From assembly GCF_042665545.1 (NCBI RefSeq), contig NZ_JBHTCM010000010.1, positions 868,001 to 932,000 of the forward strand: a stretch of DNA of 64,000 bases, read 5' to 3'. The translations under genes were made by a program, and so were the position numbers. How positions within the stretch are numbered: position 1 is the first letter of the stretch; every line of letters starts with the position of its first letter. The stretch comes from Rhodocista pekingensis (GTDB lineage: Bacteria > Pseudomonadota > Alphaproteobacteria > Azospirillales > Azospirillaceae). Under the pieces are notes generated by a model. It worked only from the letters and a program-made list of their open reading frames with translations. It was not told the origin of the DNA and ran no database searches. Shown here in pieces: positions 41,623 through 51,009 of the stretch.

Positions 41623-43551
41623 ATGGACAGCATTCCAGCCCCGCACCCGGACTCCGCCCGCGGTCCGGAAACCGGCATCCCGTGGCGGGACACCGGCCTG
41701 ATCCCGCCCCAGGTCGCGGTGGAGCACCGGCCCGACGGTTGCATCCTGCTGCGTTCCGGCCTGTCCATGGAGCCGCCGGCGCGCAGCGTGATCGACTGGC
41801 TGCGCCGCTGGGCGGCGGAGGCGCCGGACCGGCCGATGCTGGTGCAGCGGGAGGCGCTGCCCGACGGGCGCTGGGGCGACTGGCGCGGCCTGACCTATGC
41901 CGAGGCGCGCGAGCGGGCGGACCGGATCGGCCGCTCCCTGCTGGCCCTGGGGCTGGGGCCGGAGCGGCCGGTGATGATCCTGTCCGGCAACGGCATCGAG
42001 CACGCGCTGCTGATGCTGGGGGCGCTGACGGTGGGCGTGCCGGTGGCCCCGGCCAGCCCGGCCTACAGCCTGTTGAGCCAGGACTGTGCCCGCATCCGCC
42101 ACATCGCGGCCCTGCTGCGGCCCGGACTGGTGTTCGCCGACCATGGCGGGCGCTACGCCCGCGCCATCGCCGTGGCGCGGGAGGAGCTGGGGCCGGACGT
42201 GCCGGTCGCCGCGCCGGACGGGACCGTTCCGGAGGGGGGCGGCCTGCGCTTCGACGCGCTGGTCGGCGGCCCGCTGGACGCGGAGGAGCGCGCGCGGGTG
42301 GAGGCCGCCCATGCCGCCACGGGGCCGCAGACGGTGGCGAAGTACCTGTTCACCTCCGGCTCCACCGGCATGCCCAAGGCGGTGATCAACACCCAGGGCA
42401 TGATGACGGCGAACCAGGCCATGTCGGCCGCCACCACGCGCTTTCCGGCGCCGGGGGTGCATCTGGACTGGCTGCCCTGGAACCACACCTTCGGCGGCAA
42501 CCAGAACTTCAACGCCAACCTGCGCACCGGCGGCACGCTCTACATCGACGCCGGCAAGCCGCTGCCCGGCCAGTTCGCGGAGACGGTGCGGAACCTGCGG
42601 GAGATCGCGCCCACCACCTACGGCAACGTGCCCGTCGCCTATGCCATGCTGGCCGCCGCCCTGGACCAGGACGAGGCGCTGCGCCGCACGTTCTTCTCTC
42701 GGCTGGAGGCGATGGCCTATGGCGGGGCGGTGCTGCCGCTGGAGGTCTGGCAGAAGATGCAGGACCATGCCGTGCGCGCGACCGGCAGCCGCATCCCCTT
42801 CCTGACCGGCTACGGCATGACGGAGACGGCGCCGACCGCCACCAGCGTCCATTGGGCGGCGTTGCCGGAGGCCGCCGGCACCATCGGCCTGCCGCTGCCG
42901 GGGGTGGAGCTGAAGCTGGCCCCGGTGGGCACCAAGTTCGAGCTGCGCATCCGTGGCCCCATCGTGACGCCCGGCTACTACAAGGACCCCGAGCGGACCC
43001 GCGCCGCCTTCGACGAGGAGGGCTTCTACCGCACCGGCGACGCCGGGCGCCTGATCGACCCGCGCGACCCGGCCCAGGGGCTGATCATGGACGGCCGGCT
43101 GGTGGAGGACTTCAAGCTGACCTCCGGCACCTGGGTGCATGTCGGCCCCCTGCGCATCGGCGTGCTGGACGCCTGCGCCCCGGTGCTGCTGGATGCCGTC
43201 GTCTGCGGCCTGTCGCGCGACGACGTGCGGCTGCTGGCCTGGCCGAACCTGATGGGCTGCCAGAAGCTGGCGGACGATCCCGGCGGCAGCCTGCCGCCGG
43301 CCATGCTGCTGGCCCACCCCGCGGTGCAGGGCCGGCTGCGCCAGGGGCTGCGCGACTGGAACGCCCGCAATCCGGGGCTGAGCACGCGGGTCCGGGCGCT
43401 GCTGCTGCTGACCGAGCCGCCGTCGATGGACGCGGGCGAGATCACGGACAAGGGCTACATCAACCAGCGCGCCACGCAGGAGCGCCGCGCCGCCCTGGTC
43501 GGGGCGCTGTACGCCGACCCGCCGCCGGCGGGAACGATCCTGCTGGAGTAG
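41623..43551 (+). CDS. Feruloyl-CoA synthetase-like AMP-forming ligase
   Basis: The 642-residue acyl-CoA synthetase has the P-loop YLFTSGSTGMPKAVINT, A5 TGYGMTETAPTATS, GDAGRLIDPRDP and the end GEITDKGYINQR. LDWLPWNHTFGGNQNFN and VEDFKLTSGTWVHVGPLR match feruloyl-CoA synthases rather than fatty acyl ligases. The enzyme would activate ferulate or a related aromatic acid as the CoA ester. No enoyl-CoA hydratase/aldolase or vanillin dehydrogenase gene lies near, so the pathway is split or the substrate differs. Confidence 0.87.
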   Translation: MDSIPAPHPDSARGPETGIPWRDTGLIPPQVAVEHRPDGCILLRSGLSMEPPARSVIDWLRRWAAEAPDRPMLVQREALPDGRWGDWRGLTYAEARERADRIGRSLLALGLGPERPVMILSGNGIEHALLMLGALTVGVPVAPASPAYSLLSQDCARIRHIAALLRPGLVFADHGGRYARAIAVAREELGPDVPVAAPDGTVPEGGGLRFDALVGGPLDAEERARVEAAHAATGPQTVAKYLFTSGSTGMPKAVINTQGMMTANQAMSAATTRFPAPGVHLDWLPWNHTFGGNQNFNANLRTGGTLYIDAGKPLPGQFAETVRNLREIAPTTYGNVPVAYAMLAAALDQDEALRRTFFSRLEAMAYGGAVLPLEVWQKMQDHAVRATGSRIPFLTGYGMTETAPTATSVHWAALPEAAGTIGLPLPGVELKLAPVGTKFELRIRGPIVTPGYYKDPERTRAAFDEEGFYRTGDAGRLIDPRDPAQGLIMDGRLVEDFKLTSGTWVHVGPLRIGVLDACAPVLLDAVVCGLSRDDVRLLAWPNLMGCQKLADDPGGSLPPAMLLAHPAVQGRLRQGLRDWNARNPGLSTRVRALLLLTEPPSMDAGEITDKGYINQRATQERRAALVGALYADPPPAGTILLE

Positions 43552-43568
43552 CGGGCCGGGGCCGCGCC

Positions 43569-44873
43569 CTACGGCTCCTGCTGCGTCAGGCGGGAGACCA
43601 TGACCTTGTCGATGCGGCGGGCATCCATGTCCACCACCTCGAAGCGCCAGCCGTCATGGCTGAACCCTTCGCCGGCCTTGGGGATGTGGCCCAGCTTGAA
43701 CAGCACGAAGCCGGCGATGGTGTGGTACTCGCCGTCCTCGTCGCGCAGGCTGCGCAGGGAGAGCAGGCTCTCCACCTCCTCCACGGCCAGCATGCCGTCG
43801 ATCAGGTAGGAGCCGTCGGCGCGGCGGACGACGTCGGCCTCCTCGCCCTCCTCGCCCGCCTCGGGCAGGTCGCCGGCGATGGCCTCCATCACGTCGGTCA
43901 GGGTGGCGACGCCCTCGACGGAGCCGTACTCGTCCACCGCCACGGCGATCTGCTGCCCGGTCTTCTTGAACAGCTCCAGCAGGCGCATGACCTCGGTGCC
44001 GTCATGCACCACCAGGGCGTCGCGGGTGGCGGCACGCAGGTCGAGCGGCCGGCCGGCGAACTGCGCCTCCAGCAGGTCGCGGATATGGACGACGCCCACC
44101 ACGTCGTCCAGGTCGCCGCGGCAGACGACGTAGCGGGAATGGCCCGCCTCCTGGATGTCGCGGCGCAGGCTGTCGGGATCGGCGTCCACGTCCAGCCAGT
44201 CCACGTCCAGCCGCGGCGTCATGATCGAGCGGACGGTGCGGTCCGAAAGGCGCAGCACGCCCTCGATCATCCGCTTCTCCTCCGGCTCGAACACGCCGCT
44301 GGCGGTGCCCTCGGCGATCAGGCTCTTGACCTCCTCCTCCGTCACCGTGGAGTCCGGCCTGTCCGGGATGCGCAGCAGCTTCAGCATCGCCTCGGTCGAG
44401 GCGCCCAGCAGCCAGACGAACGGCGCCGTGGCGCGCGACAGGCCCGACATCACCGGGGCGGCGAAGGCGGCGATGCGCTCGGCATTGTTCAGCGCGATCC
44501 GCTTGGGCACCAGCTCGCCCGCGATCAGCGACAGATAGGTGATGATGACGACGACGATGGCCGTGCCCAGCAGCGCGCCGTAGCCGGCCACGGCGGGCAC
44601 CGTCTCCAGCACCCGGCCCAGCCGGTCGCCCAGGGTGGCGCTGCCGACGGCGCCGTTCAGGATGCCGATCAGGGTGATGCCGATCTGCACCGCGGAGAGG
44701 AACCGGGACGGGTCCTCCTGCAAGGCCAGCGCGGTGCGGGCGGCGTGGCTGCCATCCTCGGCCATCTGTTGCAGGCGGCCCCGTCGGGCGGAGACGACGG
44801 CCAGTTCGGACATGGCGAAGAAGCCGTTCAGGAGAATCAGCAGGACGACGATCGAGATTTCGACGGAAAGCAT
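43569..44873 (-). CDS. HlyC/CorC-family CNNM-CBS membrane protein
   Basis: The 434-residue protein has an N-terminal CNNM (DUF21) domain with about four membrane segments (VLLILLNGFFAMSELAVVSA; GITLIGILNGAVG; SLIAGELVPKRIAL). A pair of CBS domains (IMTPRLDVDWLDVD; ALVVHDGTEVMRLLELF; VDEYGSVEGVATLTDVMEAI) and a CorC/HlyC C-terminal domain (HTIAGFVLFKLGHIPKAGE) follow. Relatives affect magnesium or cobalt export; the haemolysin name is historical. It is convergent with the ligase gene. Confidence 0.93.
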   Translation of the reverse strand: MLSVEISIVVLLILLNGFFAMSELAVVSARRGRLQQMAEDGSHAARTALALQEDPSRFLSAVQIGITLIGILNGAVGSATLGDRLGRVLETVPAVAGYGALLGTAIVVVIITYLSLIAGELVPKRIALNNAERIAAFAAPVMSGLSRATAPFVWLLGASTEAMLKLLRIPDRPDSTVTEEEVKSLIAEGTASGVFEPEEKRMIEGVLRLSDRTVRSIMTPRLDVDWLDVDADPDSLRRDIQEAGHSRYVVCRGDLDDVVGVVHIRDLLEAQFAGRPLDLRAATRDALVVHDGTEVMRLLELFKKTGQQIAVAVDEYGSVEGVATLTDVMEAIAGDLPEAGEEGEEADVVRRADGSYLIDGMLAVEEVESLLSLRSLRDEDGEYHTIAGFVLFKLGHIPKAGEGFSHDGWRFEVVDMDARRIDKVMVSRLTQQEP

Positions 44874-45063
44874 CGCTGGTCGGTGTGCGGCCGGGCCGGA
44901 GCGGCCCCGGGGCATCATAGGACCTGACCGGGCAAATGCGAAGGGCGCGCATGGTCCGTCGCGCGGTGCGGTGCAGCGGCGTTTCCCCGCGCGACGGGCG
45001 GCGGCATTTGACGCAGGGCGCGTGCGGTCTAGCTCTCCTGGCGTGCAGCGCCGCGAGGAGAGC

Positions 45064-45363
45064 ATGCAGAAGAACCTCTGGTACCGCATCGCGGACCTGG
45101 AGCAGGCGATCGACCGGGTGCTGGCGGAGCGCCGGAGCCGGCCGGGCCGCGCCCGGGCGGGCAGCGAGGCGCTGTTCGCCTCGCTGAGCCAGGACGACCG
45201 CGAACGGCTGGCCCAGCTCCTGGCCCAGGGCGTCTATGAGAACCTGAAGCGGATGGGCCACGACGACGAGGCGGCGCTGGCCATGACCGTGGCGGCGCTC
45301 GGCCGCCTGCTGGGCGACCGGGACGACGATTTCGCCTCCATGCCGCCGGCCGGCTCGGCCTGA
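45064..45363 (+). CDS. Small helical protein of unknown function
   Basis: The 99-residue product is soluble and rich in helix-forming residues (LEQAIDRVLAERRSR; DRERLAQLLAQGVYENLKRM), without a known motif. GAGGAGAGC upstream of the ATG at 45064 supports the start. The frame is open far upstream, but sequence before this start is shadow of the CNNM gene. Probably a real, lineage-restricted gene. Confidence 0.6.
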   Translation: MQKNLWYRIADLEQAIDRVLAERRSRPGRARAGSEALFASLSQDDRERLAQLLAQGVYENLKRMGHDDEAALAMTVAALGRLLGDRDDDFASMPPAGSA

Positions 45364-45479
45364 CGGACGCAGGAAAGACGCCGTAAGAGGGACGCCACGG
45401 GGGCAGGACAGCATGGGGGCTCGATTCCGCGCGCTGGCTGGGGCAGGCTGGGCTCACCCGGATTTGAGAGGGAGCGAGC

Positions 45480-45800
45480 ATGGACCCGGTTACCCTGGCG
45501 CGGCAGCAGGCCGGCCGTGAGCTTCAGACCCTGGCGGAGGATTTCGCCTCCAGCGACGAGGCGGCCTTCATGCGGACCCGGATCGCCTACATCGTCATCT
45601 CGGTCGCGGTGACGCTGTTCCTGCTGGTGCTGACCATCGCCGGCGGCAACTGGCGCCAGCTCGGCCTGTTCTGGCTCGTCCTGCTGGCCGTGATGTGGGG
45701 CGCCTTCTGGCTGTCGCAGCGCCGCCAGCGGGCGCAGACCCACCGCCTGATGGAACTGGCGGAAAGCTGGCAGCGCAGCGCCGGCGTCCCGCCGCTCTGA
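45480..45800 (+). CDS. Small membrane protein of unknown function
   Basis: The 106-residue protein has two transmembrane segments (IAYIVISVAVTLFLLVLTIA; LGLFWLVLLAVMWGAFWL) between charged ends. GAGGGAGCG precedes the ATG. No family is recognised. It follows the small helical protein gene on the same strand by 116 bases. Confidence 0.65.
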   Translation: MDPVTLARQQAGRELQTLAEDFASSDEAAFMRTRIAYIVISVAVTLFLLVLTIAGGNWRQLGLFWLVLLAVMWGAFWLSQRRQRAQTHRLMELAESWQRSAGVPPL

Positions 45801-45830
45801 GCCTGCCGCCGCCGGTCGGCGCGCAGGGCG

Positions 45831-46349
45831 TCAGGCCGGGCCGTAGAAGGCCAGCCGCCCCAGCGACAGATCGGCGGCGAAGGCCCGGCCGATGGCGACC
45901 AGCCCGACCCGGCGGAGCCGGCGCAGGTCGAGCGGCACGTCCGTCCGGTGCGGCGTGAACCCGGCGAAGGGCAGGCGGACGGTGGTCCAGGCCGGCGGCG
46001 CGGCGAAGCCCTGGCGGTAGGACTGCCAGGGCCGCAGGAGATCCGTCGTGCGCAGGTGCAGGCCGTAGCCTTCGCCGTTGCCCAGCACGTCCAGCTCCAG
46101 CCCGGCGAAGCGTCCTGCATCCACCGGCCCGCCGTCCGGGGCGAGGTCCAGCGCCATCTGCACGAAGCCGCCGTCATTCTCCAGCCGCACCTCGCCGCGC
46201 AGGCGCAGGGCGGGACGGCCGGCCACCGTCTCGCGCGCCAGCACGGCGCGGGAGATGCCGCCCATCACCCCGTCCGTCACCACCCGCCAGACGGCCCCGT
46301 TGCCGGCCAGGGGATGCGGCGCCTCCAACGCGTCGATCACGGTGAGCAT
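45831..46349 (-). CDS. CIA30-domain protein
   Basis: The 172-residue protein shows WRVVTDGVMGGISRAVL, VRLENDGGFVQMALDL, FAGLELDVLGNGEGYGLHLRT and TVRLPFAGFTPHR, the pattern of CIA30 (complex I intermediate-associated protein 30). Bacterial copies have a galactose-binding-like fold and no proven link with complex I. It is convergent with the small membrane protein gene. Confidence 0.87.
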   Translation of the reverse strand: MLTVIDALEAPHPLAGNGAVWRVVTDGVMGGISRAVLARETVAGRPALRLRGEVRLENDGGFVQMALDLAPDGGPVDAGRFAGLELDVLGNGEGYGLHLRTTDLLRPWQSYRQGFAAPPAWTTVRLPFAGFTPHRTDVPLDLRRLRRVGLVAIGRAFAADLSLGRLAFYGPA

Positions 46350-46543
46350 CGACCGCCCCCGTCAGGACGCCCGGACAGCACGTCCCCTTGTTCAGGGAGT
46401 ATCAGCCTTCCAGGCCAGCCTGCCATGCCGCCCACAATACCATAAGCTGTTACAGTACAGAGAAAAATGCCCCTGGCGCGAATCATTGCTCCTGACCTAT
46501 TCTCTTCGGGTCTCGGTCCGCCCAGAAACATCTCAGAGCTGCG

Positions 46544-46972
46544 GTGCCTATTCAAGATCACCCTCCTGTCGGCACTGTTCTCCTCTGCGACTTCGACCAG
46601 GGGTTCAAGGAACCCGAAATGGTGAAGCGCCGGCCCGTGATCGTCGTCAGCCCAAAGATCAGTGTCCGTGCGGGCCTTTGCACTGTCGTGGCGCTGAGCA
46701 TGGAAGATCCCCGCCCGAGGATGCCCTACCATTGCCAGATCAGGCTTGATCCGCCCCTGCCGGAACCCTGGGGAGACCAGCTTCGTTGGGTAAAGGGAGA
46801 TATGATCTATGCCGTTGGCTTCCACCGGCTGGATTTTCCACGGATCGGGAAGGACGAGAGAGGGCGACGCCTCTACAGGACCGCGCCGATCCCCGAGGAC
46901 GACATGCGCAAGGTGAGAGGCTGTGTGCTCAGCGCCCTCGGGTTGGGTGGATTGACAAGGCACCTGCGCTAG
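46544..46972 (+). CDS. PemK/MazF-like toxin without visible antitoxin
   Basis: The 142-residue protein shows GTVLLCDFDQGFKEPEMVKRRP, VIVVSPKI and CTVVALSM, a variant of the PemK/MazF opening also found in chromosomal orphans. A GTG at 46544 starts the protein. The preceding 190 bases hold no antitoxin-like gene and none follows. GC content is lower than in the neighbours. It may be a solitary member with another role, or a TA relic. Confidence 0.78.
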   Translation: MPIQDHPPVGTVLLCDFDQGFKEPEMVKRRPVIVVSPKISVRAGLCTVVALSMEDPRPRMPYHCQIRLDPPLPEPWGDQLRWVKGDMIYAVGFHRLDFPRIGKDERGRRLYRTAPIPEDDMRKVRGCVLSALGLGGLTRHLR

Positions 46973-47112
46973 CACAGATTCAGGTGGTCAGCGGCTCTGA
47001 GCCCACGGGCCATCGGCTTCAAGCCACGGCTTCCATGGGCCATCCGCATCTAAGACCCCTCCAGGGGCGGCCGTGCCTGGGCGATTGCAAGTCCGGCACG
47101 GCGTCGATTTAC

Positions 47113-47145
47113 AGGCCCCACCCCCACGGTGGGGCCTTTGCTTTT
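47113..47145 (+). terminator. Intrinsic terminator after the PemK-like gene
   Basis: AGGCCCCACC and GGTGGGGCCT form a perfect stem with a short CCCAC loop, followed by TTGCTTTT. It lies 140 bases after the stop. The 140 bases between show no gene. Confidence 0.85.
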
Positions 47146-47231
47146 CCGGCAAGGCGCCGCCCCTCCCGTCCGCCGCCCTTGGCAGGCGCGGCGGCTTCGT
47201 TCATGATCCGTACCATGACGGACCATGCATC

Positions 47232-47693
47232 ATGACGGGCGCGCTGCCCGCCCTGCCGCGTCCCCCGTCCGAGGCCGCCGCGGCGATCACCCGCGGGGTG
47301 CGCCGGGCGCTGGCGGACCGCGGCATCGCCACGCTGGTGGAGTTCCCGCTGGCGAACGGCCGCCGTGCCGACGTGTTCGGGCTGGCCGAGGATGGCGGCG
47401 TGCTGATCGTGGAGGTCAAGAGCTGCGTCGCCGATTTCCGCGCCGACCACAAATGGCCGGACTACCGGGAGTTCTGCGACTGTTTCTATTTCGCCGTCGC
47501 CGCAGACTTCCCGCAGGAGCTGATCCCCGACGGCTGCGGCCTGATGGTGGCGGACGCCTTCGGGGCGGAGGTGCTGCGCGAGGCGCCGGTGCTGAAGCTG
47601 GCCGCCGCCCGGCGCAAGGCCGTCACCCTGCGCGCGGCCCAGGCCGCCGCCGCCCGGCTGCACCGGCTGGAGGACCCGGGCCGGGTCCTGTAG
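47232..47693 (+). CDS. mmcB: MmcB-family DNA repair nuclease-like protein
   Basis: The 153-residue protein has a PD-(D/E)XK-like core: LANGRRADVFGLAEDGGVLIVEVKS, VADFRADHKWPDYREFCD and CFYFAVAADFPQELIPDGCGL. This matches MmcB, described in Caulobacter as a damage-inducible protein acting in DNA repair. The catalytic D...ExK is intact (ADVFG, VEVKS). The ATG at 47232 starts just before the domain. No LexA box was recognised upstream. Confidence 0.88.
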   Translation: MTGALPALPRPPSEAAAAITRGVRRALADRGIATLVEFPLANGRRADVFGLAEDGGVLIVEVKSCVADFRADHKWPDYREFCDCFYFAVAADFPQELIPDGCGLMVADAFGAEVLREAPVLKLAAARRKAVTLRAAQAAAARLHRLEDPGRVL

Positions 47694-47725
47694 CGGACGG
47701 GAACTCCCGGTCCGGGCCGCCGGCG

Positions 47726-49189
47726 TCAGCAGCGCATGCGGCCGACCATGCGGGTGGTGCTCTGGCCTTCCACCAGATCGGCCAGCAGGACGCGGCCGCC
47801 GTAGGACTGCACCAGCCCGGCGCCGACCACCGTCTCCACCGTGTAGTCGGCGCCCTTGACCAGCACGTCGGGCCGCAGCGCCTCGATCAGGCGCAGGGGC
47901 GTGTCCTCCTCGAAGATCACCACCAGGTCCACGTCGGCCAGCGAAGCCAGCACCGTGGCCCGCGCCGTCTCCCCCTGGACCGGCCGCGTCTCCCCCTTCA
48001 GCCGGCGGACGGAGGCGTCGCTGTTCAGCCCCACCACCAGCCGGTCGCAGGCGGCCCGTGCCTGCGCCAGCAGCGAGACATGGCCGGGGTGCAGCAGGTC
48101 GAAGCAGCCGTTCGTGAAGCCCACCGTCCAGCCCTTGCGGCGCCAGCGGGCGACCCGCTCCTGCGCGGCGTCGAGGCCGAGGCACTTGGCCTCCCCCGCC
48201 TCCCAGTCCTGCCGGTGCAGGGCGGCCCGCAGCTCGTCCGGGCGGACGACGGCGGTGCCGACCTTGCCGACGACGATCCCGGCGGCAAGGTTGGCGAGCC
48301 GGGCTGCGTCCGTCAGGTCCGCCCCCGTGGCCAGGGCCGCGGCCAGCGTCGCCACCACCGTGTCGCCGGCGCCGGAGACGTCGAACACCTCCCGCGCCTC
48401 GGCCTTCAGGTGCGTCGCCTGGGGACCTTGGGCGCCGGCGCGGACGACGGACATGCCCTCCTCGCTGCGGGTGGCGACGACGGCGCCGATCCCGGCCGCG
48501 GCGATCAGGCGGGCGCAGGCATGCTCCACCTCCGCGTCCGTATCGACCGGCAGGCCGCTGGCCTGGGCCAGTTCCTTGCGGTTCGGCGTCACCGCCGCGG
48601 CCCCGCGGTAGCGGGCGAAGTCGCTGCCCTTGGGATCGACCAGCACCGGCCGCCCGGCCACCCTGGCCGCTTCCAGCAGGCGCGCCGTCACGTCCGCGGT
48701 CAGCACGCCCTTGCCGTAGTCGGACAGGACGAGCACGGCGGCGCTGTCCAGCGCGGCCACGGCGCAGGCGACAAGCGTATCCGCCAGCGCGGGCGCCAGC
48801 GGCGCCGCCGTCTCGCTGTCGGCGCGCAGGAGCTGCTGGCTGCCGGCCAGGAAGCGGGTCTTGCGCGTGGTGCAGCGACCGGGATCGGACAGCAGCCCGT
48901 CGGCCCCGCCCAGCCGCTCCGCCGCCAGGGCGCGGACCTGCGCGCCGGCCGCATCCTCCCCCACGACGGAGAGCAGGCGGACCTGCGCCCCCAGGGCGGC
49001 GAGGTTGCAGGCCACGTTGCCGGCCCCGCCCAGCATGGCGGTCTCCCGCTCCACCCGCAGCACGGGGATCGGCGCCTCGGGGGAGATGCGCTCGACGCTG
49101 CCATGGGTGAACAGGTCCAGCATGACGTCCCCCACCACCAGCACGCGGGCGCCGGGCAGGGCATCGATCAGGGCGGTCAGGTCGCTCAT
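47726..49189 (-). CDS. hldE: Bifunctional heptose-7-phosphate kinase / heptose-1-phosphate adenylyltransferase
   Basis: The 487-residue protein joins a PfkB-type kinase (GGAGNVACNLAALGAQVRLLS, LVDPKGSDFARYRGA, FDVSGAGDTVVATLAAAL) to a C-terminal nucleotidyltransferase (TVGFTNGCFDLLHPGHVSLL). LVVGLNSDASVRRLKG and LVKGADYTVE complete the second half. It makes ADP-heptose for the lipopolysaccharide core. The ATG at 49189 starts the kinase domain directly. A single fused gene, as in E. coli. Confidence 0.96.
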   Translation of the reverse strand: MSDLTALIDALPGARVLVVGDVMLDLFTHGSVERISPEAPIPVLRVERETAMLGGAGNVACNLAALGAQVRLLSVVGEDAAGAQVRALAAERLGGADGLLSDPGRCTTRKTRFLAGSQQLLRADSETAAPLAPALADTLVACAVAALDSAAVLVLSDYGKGVLTADVTARLLEAARVAGRPVLVDPKGSDFARYRGAAAVTPNRKELAQASGLPVDTDAEVEHACARLIAAAGIGAVVATRSEEGMSVVRAGAQGPQATHLKAEAREVFDVSGAGDTVVATLAAALATGADLTDAARLANLAAGIVVGKVGTAVVRPDELRAALHRQDWEAGEAKCLGLDAAQERVARWRRKGWTVGFTNGCFDLLHPGHVSLLAQARAACDRLVVGLNSDASVRRLKGETRPVQGETARATVLASLADVDLVVIFEEDTPLRLIEALRPDVLVKGADYTVETVVGAGLVQSYGGRVLLADLVEGQSTTRMVGRMRC

Positions 49190-49302
49190 GGCCGCCTTTC
49201 TACCCGCGCGCGGGCGACGGCGCCAGATGGACGGCGATCCCGGCCGGCGGTCCCGACCGGCGGCCATCCCCCCGGCGTCCGTCCCTGGCCGGGAACGCCG
49301 GC

Positions 49303-50295
49303 TCAGCGGCCCAGGGCCGGGGCGGGCTCCGGGGCCACCGTCTCCGCCGGGGCGGCGCCGCGGCGCAGCGTCTCGGCATAGGCGCGGGCGCGGGCGACAT
49401 CGACATGCGCCACGAACAGGCGCGGCTGGCTGCGGTTGCCCAGCAGCGCCAGCAGCCGGTTCTTCAGCACCTGCCGGGCGAACAGGCGCCGCCGGGCGCG
49501 GGCCTCGCGCTCGGCCGGCGGCAGGGGGCGGCCGTCCATCTCCGCCAGCGCCTCGGAGACGCCCTGCCAGTGGGCGCGCTCCAGGAACCAGGACTGGGTC
49601 AGACGTTCGCGCCCGACCCAGTGGCGCACGCAGGCGGCCGGCTCGTAGCGCGTCTCGAAGCCCAGCGCCTCGATCCGCCGGGTCATCTCCCGCTCCTCCG
49701 CCGAGAGCAGCAGGCCGCCCTTGCGCCCCAGATGCTCGGAGAAGCCGCCCAGCCGCTCCAGATGCTCCCGGCGGAAGGCGATGTTGGCACCGGCCACGAA
49801 GCAGGGCGGCCGCACCGTGAAGGGCCGCTCGCCCCAGTCGATCACCGTCAGGCTGGGCAGGAGCTGCCGCGCCAGCCAGGACGGCCGCGGCACCTCCCAG
49901 TCGCCCAGGACTCGGCCGCCGACGACGCCGGTGCGGGGATCGGCGAACGCCTCCAGCAGCCGTTCCAGCCAGTCCGGCCCGGCCACGGCGTCGTCGTCCA
50001 GATAGGCGATGAGCGGCGCCCGTGCTTCCTGCCAGCCCGTGTTGCGGGCGCGGGAGAGGCCCAGCACCGGCTCGAACACGCTGCGCATGGTGGGCGCCCC
50101 GGCGATGCCGCGGGCGATGACAGCGCGCGTGTCATCGGTCGAGCCGTTGTCCACGACCACGACCTCGAACGCCGCGGGCGCCAGGGTCTGGGCACGCAGA
50201 CTGTCCAGCGCGCGGGCCAGATGCCAGGCACGGTTGTGGGTGCAGACGATCGCGGTGATGCGGGGGGCGGACAGGGGGGCGGTCTGGTTCTGCAT
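49303..50295 (-). CDS. GT2-family glycosyltransferase
   Basis: The 330-residue GT-A enzyme shows ITAIVCTHNRAWHLARALDSL, VVVVDNGSTDDT, RNTGWQEARAPLIAYLDDDA (the metal DxD) and NIAFRREHLERLGGF. There is no membrane segment. It probably adds a sugar to a surface polysaccharide. It lies upstream of hldE on the same strand. The open frame continues far upstream, but only the part from the ATG at 50295 looks like protein. Confidence 0.9.
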   Translation of the reverse strand: MQNQTAPLSAPRITAIVCTHNRAWHLARALDSLRAQTLAPAAFEVVVVDNGSTDDTRAVIARGIAGAPTMRSVFEPVLGLSRARNTGWQEARAPLIAYLDDDAVAGPDWLERLLEAFADPRTGVVGGRVLGDWEVPRPSWLARQLLPSLTVIDWGERPFTVRPPCFVAGANIAFRREHLERLGGFSEHLGRKGGLLLSAEEREMTRRIEALGFETRYEPAACVRHWVGRERLTQSWFLERAHWQGVSEALAEMDGRPLPPAEREARARRRLFARQVLKNRLLALLGNRSQPRLFVAHVDVARARAYAETLRRGAAPAETVAPEPAPALGR

Positions 50296-50580
50296 GGCGT
50301 CCCGATGAGGCGTCCCGAGGGACGGCTGGCGGCAAGGGAACCCGCGCGTCGCGGCCCGGGCGTCGGGAAGCGAACGGGCGGACGGGCGAAAGGGTTCCCT
50401 GCCGCCCGGCGGCATTAATCCCGCCGGGACGCTTCGCATGCACCGTTCTCGCGGACGGAGGGCACCCTCTCGCGCAGGAGCCCCCCGATGGGGCGCCGGC
50501 GGCGGAACTCCGGCGCCCGCCCCCCTGTTGCCGCTGCCGGACCCCATCCCAGCCCAGCCCCCCGGCAGGAGACCGACACC

Positions 50581-50862
50581 ATGGCCGAGAGCCCCGGCGA
50601 CGAGAAGCCCCCCGGCGACGCGAAGCGACCCGGCAACACGAAGACTCTCGGCGATACCCCGGACCCCGGCGGCCTGGAAAAGCAGGTGCGCGACGGCCGC
50701 ATCGACGGCAACCGGGCCGGCGGCCTGGATTATGGCGTGGGCGGCGCCGCCAGCGGCCGCACGACCGAACCCGGCGCCGGCCTCGGCACGACCGCCGACT
50801 CTGTTCCCGGCAGCACGGTTCCAGCCGGCAAGGCGGGAACGGAGAAGGCCCGGCGGGACTGA
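50581..50862 (+). CDS. Small Gly/Pro-rich hydrophilic protein, unknown
   Basis: The 93-residue product is hydrophilic, rich in Gly, Pro, Lys and Asp, with a more ordered part EKQVRDGRIDGNRAGGLDYG. It lacks Cys and any membrane segment. AGGAG lies 10 bases upstream of the ATG at 50581. Probably disordered, perhaps a stress protein. It could also be a chance open frame in GC-rich DNA. Confidence 0.5.
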   Translation: MAESPGDEKPPGDAKRPGNTKTLGDTPDPGGLEKQVRDGRIDGNRAGGLDYGVGGAASGRTTEPGAGLGTTADSVPGSTVPAGKAGTEKARRD

Positions 50863-51009
50863 AACCCGGCCCCCGTCCGGGCCGCCGCCGGGGCTGACCG
50901 CGGGAGGGGCCGCTTGCCCCCGATGGCGTTCCGCGGTTCCCTGGAGCCGGCGCCGACGGAAGACCCCGGACGGAGAATCCCGCGGCGCCACGACCTTGGG
51001 GGGTGGAGG

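Noticed and set aside
46973..47112. Small RNA gene before the terminator at 47113
   Set aside because: No promoter or convincing cloverleaf or conserved RNA fold was seen; the terminator is more simply that of the PemK-like gene.
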